Position numbers and translations under genes: made by a program. From Coriobacteriia bacterium (GTDB lineage: Bacteria; Actinomycetota; Coriobacteriia; Anaerosomatales; PALSA-660), in assembly GCA_030652345.1 (NCBI GenBank), contig JAUSAU010000050.1, forward strand, positions 1 to 23,040: a DNA stretch of 23,040 nucleotides. The letters run 5' to 3'. The notes under the pieces are model-generated. The model was not told the origin of the DNA and searched no databases. It saw nothing but the letters and a program-made list of their open reading frames with translations. Of the stretch, positions 7,498-12,873 are shown piece after piece (positions within the stretch are counted from its first letter, which is position 1; each line of letters starts with the position of its first letter).

Positions 7498-7775
7498 CGG
7501 GCGAGCCTCTTAAGGACTCGCGCCTTGGCCTCCTCATGCGGAATGCCCTCGCCGGCAGCCAGTTGCGCCTGCGCGACGGCGATGTCATCCAATGTCTCCA
7601 GCCGTTCGCGCATCGCCTCGAACTCACGGATGTCCACGAGGACCGCGACACCACGCCCGTGCTGGGTCAGGACGAGCGGGCGTCTCGTGTCGTTCACGCG
7701 CTTGACGAACGAGGCCACGCCGGAGCGGAACTCCGACAGCGGACGAATGTCCTCATCGAGCCTGAGCGGCTGCAT
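7494..7775 (-). CDS. Phd/YefM-family antitoxin
   Basis: This is a 93-residue antitoxin. The N-terminal half (IRPLSEFRSGVASFVKRV, then PLVLTQHGRGVAVLVDIREF) matches the Phd/YefM DNA-binding fold; the C-terminal half (LDDIAVAQAQLAAGEGI onward) is charged and helical, as expected of the part that wraps the toxin. It should neutralise the downstream RelE/ParE toxin and repress its own promoter. The ATG at 7775 has a strong AGGAGG 8 bases upstream; the longer open frame is rejected because it would run through the operator repeats. The antitoxin-first order is typical. Confidence 0.88.
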   Translation of the reverse strand: MQPLRLDEDIRPLSEFRSGVASFVKRVNDTRRPLVLTQHGRGVAVLVDIREFEAMRERLETLDDIAVAQAQLAAGEGIPHEEAKARVLKRLAR

Positions 7776-7786
7776 GGCGACTGCCT

Positions 7787-7820
7787 CCTTGTACGACCCC
7801 TTGTACGTAGTAGCGTACAC
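7787..7820 (-). promoter_or_regulatory. Operator-like repeats in front of the toxin-antitoxin pair
   Basis: Read on the plus strand, TTGTACG occurs at 7789-7795 and again at 7801-7807, exactly 12 bases apart. An inverted copy, CGTACA, occurs at 7814-7819. The second and third copies form a perfect 6-base palindrome (TGTACG/CGTACA) around a 6-base spacer. The first copy overlaps the antitoxin ribosome-binding site. This arrangement fits cooperative autorepression by the antitoxin or the toxin-antitoxin complex. The repeats are directly visible; their binding protein is inferred. Confidence 0.6.
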
Positions 7821-7936
7821 CTTGAAAGGGCCACTCGGCAATCGGCCGGTGTGCCTGTCCGACGGCGCAGCGGTTCCCAATTGTTAGAGACCCACGCAGA
7901 GGAGACGCGCCCCAACAACGCTGGCGTCGCACCTCG

Positions 7937-8227
7937 TCATCCCCTGGTCAGCCAGTACTCCAGGGTCATCCACGCGCCCAGCAGAGCCATTGCCGACCCG
8001 ACCAGACGAAGCGACCACAGAGTAGTAGCGCGACGAAGCCCGCCTAGGTTGGTGGTCATCCGGCCCCACCAGCTCTCCTGAACTGCAGCGGGAAGCAGAG
8101 ATAGTTGCCACATCGCGTACGCCTCCGCCCGGTCCGACAGGAAGCGCGACGTGGCGAAGAGAGCTACTCCGATCCCCGCTCCCGTGAGTCGCAACGCCAT
8201 CTCGCCAGCATCGAACACCCCGAACAC
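7937..8227 (-). CDS. Small predicted membrane protein, unknown function
   Basis: This is an unrecognised protein of about 96 residues. It has a hydrophobic segment near the N-terminus (GAGIGVALFATS), an amphipathic middle with several Trp (QESWWGRM) and a second hydrophobic segment near the C-terminus (LVGSAMALLGAWMTL), so it probably spans the membrane twice. The start is uncertain: GTG at 8227 and at 8218 and an ATG near 8200 are all possible and none has a convincing ribosome site. The frame is open upstream without an ATG or GTG until the stop codon of the preceding gene. It is the last of three tiny membrane-protein genes. No function can be assigned. Confidence 0.5.
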   Translation of the reverse strand: MFGVFDAGEMALRLTGAGIGVALFATSRFLSDRAEAYAMWQLSLLPAAVQESWWGRMTTNLGGLRRATTLWSLRLVGSAMALLGAWMTLEYWLTRG

Positions 8228-8275
8228 CCCCCGGAAGGCAATCGTCAGAGCGGTCAGTCGAAGTGCGCATCGGCG

Positions 8276-8524
8276 TTAGCCAGACCGCCCCGTCCTCGTG
8301 ATGTACACCCACAGAGCGCCCACGCCTGCTATCGGCAGGCCGACCACGCAACCGGTGCGTAACGGCACGATGCCGGCGATGCCGGCAATCAGCCAGATCG
8401 ACGCCGTCATCCAGCACAGGATGGGAATGGCGCGCGACTCGGGCACCTTGCGCCATCGCAAGACATACATACCGATGATGTAGGAGGCGCCACTGACAAG
8501 GATGACGATATTCAAGGGATCCAC
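8276..8524 (-). CDS. Small predicted membrane protein, unknown function
   Basis: This encodes 82 residues, mostly hydrophobic, with three likely membrane segments (about 3-22, 34-52 and 57-75) separated by short basic loops (RWRKVPESR, then RT). The GTG start at 8524 overlaps the TAG stop of the preceding gene by one base, a sign of translational coupling. I recognise no family. The gene lies in the middle of a set of three small membrane-protein genes and probably works with them. The coding call rests on the overlap, the membrane pattern and the frame; function is unknown. Confidence 0.6.
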   Translation of the reverse strand: MDPLNIVILVSGASYIIGMYVLRWRKVPESRAIPILCWMTASIWLIAGIAGIVPLRTGCVVGLPIAGVGALWVYITRTGRSG

Positions 8525-8832
8525 TATGAGCCGTCCCCTGAGTCCTCTTCTTGCCACTTGCCATGTCGAATCAGGTAGAAGCGGATTCCTGCAGAGACGA
8601 ACATCGCTGCGGGGAAGCCGTACATGTACAGCGGAATGCCAGGTAGCAGCATCCATACACCCGAGAGCGCGACGCCAGAGAGCAGATGTAGCTTCGCGGT
8701 GGCTCGAGGCATCCTTGCCGCACTGTCGGGTCGCCGCAGCTCCTGCCAGGCAATCAGGCTGACGCCGACCAGGAACGCGATCATCACCGCTCCGATCGGC
8801 CAAACGCCAGATTCGATGATCTCACGGATCAT
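8524..8832 (-). CDS. Small predicted membrane protein, unknown function
   Basis: This encodes about 102 residues with a likely membrane segment at about 11-29, a basic stretch (ELRRPDSAARMPRATAK) and two more hydrophobic segments (about 50-66 and 68-85), ending in an acidic tail (EEDSGDGS). I chose the ATG at 8832 because GGAAGG lies 7 bases upstream; ATGs at 8838 and 8847 are alternatives adding two or five residues. It is the first gene of the three-gene membrane cassette and its stop overlaps the next start. I recognise no family. Confidence 0.6.
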   Translation of the reverse strand: MIREIIESGVWPIGAVMIAFLVGVSLIAWQELRRPDSAARMPRATAKLHLLSGVALSGVWMLLPGIPLYMYGFPAAMFVSAGIRFYLIRHGKWQEEDSGDGS

Positions 8833-8992
8833 TCGCATGCCTTCCATCCCTATCTGACATAGGAGGTCCCCAAGTCAGCGATACCGGCGTGCACGGCGAC
8901 CGTCCCCATCGCGAGTGCGGCCGCTCCACCAGACTGCGACATCCACAAGAGCACCAAGCATCCGCCCGGCGCCCACCCGCAATCCCCGGACG

Positions 8993-9802
8993 CTACCCGG
9001 TCGAACCCCGCAGCGCTTCCACTTCCCCCGCCGTCAGCTCCCGGATCTCCCCAGGCGCCATCCCCGCGAGGTCCAGCGGTCCGAACGACACGCGCACGAG
9101 CCGCGTCACCGGATGCCCCACGGCGCTGCACATCCGGCGCACCTGTCGCTTGCGGCCCTCGCGGATGGCGAGCTCGACGATCGCTCCCCCGCGTTCGCGC
9201 GCTACCACGCGTGCCTCCGCGGGTGACGTCATCCCGTCATCGAGCGATACACCCTCGCGCAGGCGCCGCAGGTCGGCCTCGTCCGGCACGCCGTCCACCC
9301 ACACGCGGTAGGTCTTGGTCACGTGATGGCGCGGATGCAGCAGCCGCGCGGCGAGAGCGCCGTCGTTGGTGAGCAGGAGCAGGCCCTCGGTGTCGCGGTC
9401 GAGCCGGCCGACCGGATAGAGTCCCGCGACGCCCTTCGGGAAGAAGCGGACGACCGTCTCGCGCCCCTGCGGGTCGTCCATGGTCGTCACGTAGCCGGCG
9501 GGCTTGTGCAGCGCGAACCAGCGGCGGGGTGTGAGCAGTTCGATGCGCTTGCCGTTGACCTCGATGACGTCCACGGCGGGATCGGCCTTCGTGGCGAGCG
9601 ATTCCACCACGACGCCGTTCAGAGTGACGCGACCTTCGAGGATGATCTCCTCGGACGCGCGGCGGGACGCGACACCGGCCGCGGCGAGCAGCTTCTGGAC
9701 GCGCTGCGGGCCCTCGGTCACCGGCTCGTTTGCCGGGGCAGAGGCCCGATCGCGCGCGTTCCCGCCGCCGTCAGTCGACCGTCGAGATGCCATCGCCCTC
9801 AT
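8993..9802 (-). CDS. rluB: 23S rRNA pseudouridine synthase, RluB/RsuA family
   Basis: This is a 269-residue pseudouridine synthase. A basic N-terminal tail is followed by an S4 RNA-binding domain (about 33-80, QRVQKLLAAAGVASRR onward) and the catalytic domain with GRLDRDTEGLLLLTNDG (about 132-148), in which Asp135 is the expected catalytic residue; the REGRKRQVRRM segment near the end is also typical. RluB modifies helix 89 of 23S rRNA, while RsuA acts on 16S; position after scpA-scpB favours RluB. The ATG at 9802 lies inside the end of scpB (32-base overlap), and the ribosome site is poor, so a start slightly downstream (ATG 9793 or GTG further on) is possible. The last residues GSTG follow the normal end. 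Confidence 0.9.
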   Translation of the reverse strand: MRAMASRRSTDGGGNARDRASAPANEPVTEGPQRVQKLLAAAGVASRRASEEIILEGRVTLNGVVVESLATKADPAVDVIEVNGKRIELLTPRRWFALHKPAGYVTTMDDPQGRETVVRFFPKGVAGLYPVGRLDRDTEGLLLLTNDGALAARLLHPRHHVTKTYRVWVDGVPDEADLRRLREGVSLDDGMTSPAEARVVARERGGAIVELAIREGRKRQVRRMCSAVGHPVTRLVRVSFGPLDLAGMAPGEIRELTAGEVEALRGSTG

Positions 9803-10388
9803 CGTCGTCTTCGTGGCCCGGGCCCTCGATCGCGTTGAGACGCTCGCGGATCGCGTTCTCCGTGTCGGCGTCGGGCGCGAACTCCGCCAGCGGCGGCAGC
9901 TCCGAGATGTCCTTCAGGCCGAACTTCTCGAGGAAGGTGCGCGTCGTTCCGTAGATCACGGCGTTGCCCTGGTTGCGATCGCGCCCGACCTCGCGCACAA
10001 GGCCCTTCTCGACGAGCGACGAGATGACGCCCTCCGAGTTCACGCCGCGCACGGCGTTGACGCCCTGGCGCGTGACCGGCTGGTGATACGCGACCACCGC
10101 GAGCGCTTCGAGCGCTGCCTGCGAGAGCCGCCTCGTGTCCCACGACAGCACCATCTGCTCAACGACGGGGTGGAACGCCGGGTGCGTGTAGAGCCGCCAG
10201 CCGCCGGCGACCTCGCGCAACTGGAAGCCGCGTTCGTCCTTCTCGTACTCGTCGGCGAGCTCCCGGAGCGCGTCGGCGACGTCGGAGTCCTTGCGCTCGA
10301 GCAGCTTGGCCACCCGGGAGGCCGGCAACGGCTCGTCGGTCACGAACAGCAGCGCCTCCAGGGTGCCGCGCAGCACGCGGTCACTCAT
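9771..10388 (-). CDS. scpB: Segregation and condensation protein B
   Basis: ScpB is the winged-helix partner that, with ScpA and SMC, forms the bacterial condensin complex for chromosome compaction and segregation. The 205-residue product shows the family's tandem winged-helix layout, with LRGTLEALLFVTDEPLPASR at the start, LSQAALEALAVVAYHQPVTR in the middle and YGTTRTFLEKFGL in the second half. The tail (about 175-205) is acidic and probably disordered. The ATG at 10388 overlaps the scpA stop by 8 bases, which decides the start against a longer frame that would run into scpA. Length and motifs are ordinary. Confidence 0.94.
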   Translation of the reverse strand: MSDRVLRGTLEALLFVTDEPLPASRVAKLLERKDSDVADALRELADEYEKDERGFQLREVAGGWRLYTHPAFHPVVEQMVLSWDTRRLSQAALEALAVVAYHQPVTRQGVNAVRGVNSEGVISSLVEKGLVREVGRDRNQGNAVIYGTTRTFLEKFGLKDISELPPLAEFAPDADTENAIRERLNAIEGPGHEDDDEGDGISTVD

Positions 10389-11136
10389 CCTCGTCCCCGC
10401 CTTCCAGCTCAGTGATCTCGATATCGCCGAACAGCGCGTCCTGGCGCACATCCACCAGCCCACGCTTGTAGAGTTCCAGGATCGCCAGGAACGTCACGAC
10501 CACGATCTCGGGCGACGACCCGGCGGGCACCAGCTCCGAGAAGCGGATCTTCCCGACGTTGCGGATCGAACGCTTCACGCCCTCCATGTGCAGCTCGAGC
10601 GACACCGGCATCGACGCCACGTGCTCGGCCTGCAGCAGGAACACCTCGCGCCGGTGCTCCAGGTCCGCGCACACGACGGCCAGCCCTCGCAGCGTGATGC
10701 CCTCGAGGTAGTCCGGCATGAGCTTGAGGAACGGCTCCTCAAGGCCGGCGCCGCGCGGGTGCATGCGGCCCTCGGCCTCCATGCGCATCGCGAGCTCGCC
10801 CGAGACGCTCTTGAACTGCTTGTAGGTGATGAGCCGCTCGACAAGCAGTTCGCGCGCCTCCTGCGGAGAGAGGTCGTCGAACTCGTCGAGGTCGGGATCG
10901 TCGTCGGACGGGAACAGGGCCGCCGCCTTGATCTCGAGCAGCGTGGCGGCGACGAGCAGGAAGTCGCTCGCGACATCCAGGTCGAGGTCCTTCATCCGCT
11001 CGATGTGCGCACAGAACTCGTCCGCGATCTCGGAGACCGTGATGTCGCGGATATCGAGCTTCTGACGGCCGACGAGATGGAGGAGCAAGTCGAACGGCCC
11101 CTCGAAGATCTCGGTCCTGACCTTGTAGGTCGCCAC
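10381..11136 (-). CDS. scpA: Segregation and condensation protein A
   Basis: ScpA is the kleisin subunit that bridges the SMC heads. The 251-residue product opens with the hallmark FEGPFDLLLHLVGRQKLDIRD motif region (about 11-31), followed by DFLLVAATLLEIKAAALFP, and ends with the C-terminal winged-helix segment VTFLAILELYKRGLVDVRQ, the part that binds the second SMC head. The middle is acidic and helical, as expected. The start at 11136 is a GTG with only a weak ribosome site; the gene follows trpS by 12 bases and overlaps scpB, so coupling may compensate. Gene order with scpB and rluB is widely conserved. Confidence 0.94.
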   Translation of the reverse strand: MATYKVRTEIFEGPFDLLLHLVGRQKLDIRDITVSEIADEFCAHIERMKDLDLDVASDFLLVAATLLEIKAAALFPSDDDPDLDEFDDLSPQEARELLVERLITYKQFKSVSGELAMRMEAEGRMHPRGAGLEEPFLKLMPDYLEGITLRGLAVVCADLEHRREVFLLQAEHVASMPVSLELHMEGVKRSIRNVGKIRFSELVPAGSSPEIVVVTFLAILELYKRGLVDVRQDALFGDIEITELEGGDEDE

Positions 11137-11148
11137 GTGCCGCCCGGC

Positions 11149-12144
11149 CTACAGGTCGATCTTGGTGAGGCGACGGACGTTCTCGATCACGGCACGCGTG
11201 TAGGGACGCGCACGCTCGGCGCCGTTCTCGAGGACTTCCCAGGCGTAGCCCGGCTTGGCGGCCAGCACCTCACGGCGGGCACGGAACTCGGCCAGATACT
11301 CGGTGAGGTCCTCGGCCAGCTTCTTCTTGTGCGCGACGCAGCCGCACTCGGCGGTGCGGCAGCAGCCGTCCCACTGCGCGATCTCGTCGGCCGGCGCGAT
11401 GAGCTTGTGGATCTGGTGCAGCGGACAGATCGCCGGGTCGCCCGGATCCGTCTTCAGCTTGCGCGCGGGGTCGGTCATCATCGACATGACCTTCGTGCGG
11501 ATCTCGTCTTCCGAGTCCGAGATGAAGATCGCGTTGCCGTAGGACTTCGACATCTTGCGGCCGTCGGTGCCCGGCACGCGCGCGCCCTCCTTGGGGATGA
11601 GCGCGGCGGGCTCCTTGATGAAGTCGCCGTACGTGTTGTTGAAGCGGCGCACGATCTCGCGCGTGAGCTCGAGGTGCGGGAGCTGGTCCTCGCCCACCGG
11701 CACGAGGTCCGCGTTCACGATCGTGATGTCGGCGGCCTGCAGCAGCGGGTAGAGGAAGAATCCGATGTTGCCGAGGTCCTTGTCCGTGATCTGCTCGCGC
11801 TGCTCCTTGTAGGACGGGACGCGCTCGAGCCACGACATCGGCGTGACCATCGTGTAGTAGAGCGCGAGCTCGGAGACCTCGGGGACGTCGGACTGCCGGT
11901 AGATCGTGCACTTCTCCGGATCTAGCCCGGCCGCCACCCAGTCGAGCACCATCTCTTCCGAGAAGCGGCGCACCTCGTGCGTGTCCTGCCACAGCGACGT
12001 CTTCGCGTGCCAGTCGGCGATGATGTAGAACGCGTCGTACTCCTGCTGGAGCGCGAGCATGTTCTGCAGGTTGGCGAACCAGTGCCCCAGATGAAGCTTG
12101 CCGGTCGGACGGTAGCCGGTGAGGATGCGCTTACGCTCGGTCAA
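11149..12144 (-). CDS. trpS: Tryptophanyl-tRNA synthetase
   Basis: TrpRS charges tRNA-Trp with tryptophan. The 331-residue product has the class I signatures HLGH (18-21, the HIGH motif) and KMSKS (197-201). The C-terminal half contains a cysteine pattern C240-x21-C262-x6-C269-x2-H272, close to the C-x22-C-x6-C-x2-C pattern that holds a [4Fe-4S] cluster in the Thermotoga maritima enzyme, but with histidine in the last place; extra cysteines stand at 261 and 267. The start is a TTG at 12144, supported by AAAGGA 6 bases upstream; no better start fits the family N-terminus. It follows the site-2 protease gene by about 60 bases and precedes scpA. Confidence 0.95.
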   Translation of the reverse strand: MTERKRILTGYRPTGKLHLGHWFANLQNMLALQQEYDAFYIIADWHAKTSLWQDTHEVRRFSEEMVLDWVAAGLDPEKCTIYRQSDVPEVSELALYYTMVTPMSWLERVPSYKEQREQITDKDLGNIGFFLYPLLQAADITIVNADLVPVGEDQLPHLELTREIVRRFNNTYGDFIKEPAALIPKEGARVPGTDGRKMSKSYGNAIFISDSEDEIRTKVMSMMTDPARKLKTDPGDPAICPLHQIHKLIAPADEIAQWDGCCRTAECGCVAHKKKLAEDLTEYLAEFRARREVLAAKPGYAWEVLENGAERARPYTRAVIENVRRLTKIDL

Positions 12145-12205
12145 GACGGGTCCTTTCGGGACGCATGCGTGCCCCGGAGGGGGCAGTCTGGATGATAGCG
12201 CAGGG

Positions 12206-12859
12206 TCAGGACGCGACTCCCGTGAGGAACTGCATGACCGGGTAGACCGTCCACGAGAAGTACGTGTACAGGAAGCCCGGGATCACCCACGTGAGCCCGA
12301 TGACGATCATGAAGCCGTACTGCTCGATCGACTCGTAGAACTCGAGCGCGCGACCCGACAGGAAGCGCTGCACGACCCGGCTGCCGTCCAGCGGCGGGAT
12401 CGGGATGAGGTTGAAGAACGCCAGCATCAGGTTCAGATAGGCGAAGAAGTACAGGATGGTGAGGACGATGTCCGGGATGGCCGGGATGAGCATGGCCACA
12501 CGGAACACGAGCGCCGTCACGACACCGAGCGCGATGTTAGTCACGGGTCCGGCGATCCCCGTCAGCAGCATGCCGGTCTGGACCGTCGTCTTGCGCATGA
12601 GGTACGGGTTGACCGGCACCGGCTTCGCGTAGCCGAACGCGAACCTGCCCTGGGTCACAACGAGCAGCAGGACCGGCATGATGAGCGTGCCCCACAGGTC
12701 GAAGTGCGCGATGGGGTTGAGCGTCAGACGACCGCGGGCCTTCGCCGTCGGATCACCGAGCAGGTTGGCCACGTATCCGTGTGCCACCTCATGAAGGATG
12801 ATCGCCGGCATGATCAGCACGAAGCGGAGCAACAGCATGGGGATGTCGATGTTTCCCAA
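12206..12859 (-). CDS. Site-2 protease family zinc metallopeptidase (membrane rhomboid-like M50)
   Basis: This is a 217-residue M50-family membrane protease. HEVAH (23-27) is the HExxH zinc motif inside the first membrane helix, and NLIPIPPLDG (150-159) is the NxxPxPxxDG motif supplying the third zinc ligand. Four or more hydrophobic segments are visible. It belongs to the small S2P group without a PDZ domain, whose substrates are mostly unknown; members can act in regulated intramembrane proteolysis. The TTG start at 12859 has GGAGG 6 bases upstream; the ATG further in would remove part of the first helix. It starts 14 bases after the stop of the large tRNA nucleotidyltransferase fusion. The conserved neighbourhood with trpS-scpA-scpB fits this family. 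Confidence 0.9.
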   Translation of the reverse strand: MGNIDIPMLLLRFVLIMPAIILHEVAHGYVANLLGDPTAKARGRLTLNPIAHFDLWGTLIMPVLLLVVTQGRFAFGYAKPVPVNPYLMRKTTVQTGMLLTGIAGPVTNIALGVVTALVFRVAMLIPAIPDIVLTILYFFAYLNLMLAFFNLIPIPPLDGSRVVQRFLSGRALEFYESIEQYGFMIVIGLTWVIPGFLYTYFSWTVYPVMQFLTGVAS

Positions 12860-12873
12860 GGAGATCCTCCGTG

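Noticed and set aside
7884..8564. A 226-codon minus frame overlapping two of the small membrane genes
   Set aside because: Its product is rich in Arg, Gly, Ser and Asp without membrane segments, and it ignores the start/stop overlap seen in the alternative frames.
8850..8943. Short minus frame starting MSQSGGAAALAMG, just before the membrane cassette
   Set aside because: About 30 codons, no ribosome site, no family and variable hydrophobicity. It could be a leader peptide, but nothing in the sequence supports this.
10291..11925. Long plus-strand open frame opposite scpA and trpS
   Set aside because: It is antisense to two clearly identified genes and reads as low-complexity Arg/Glu/Leu/Asp-rich sequence without a domain.
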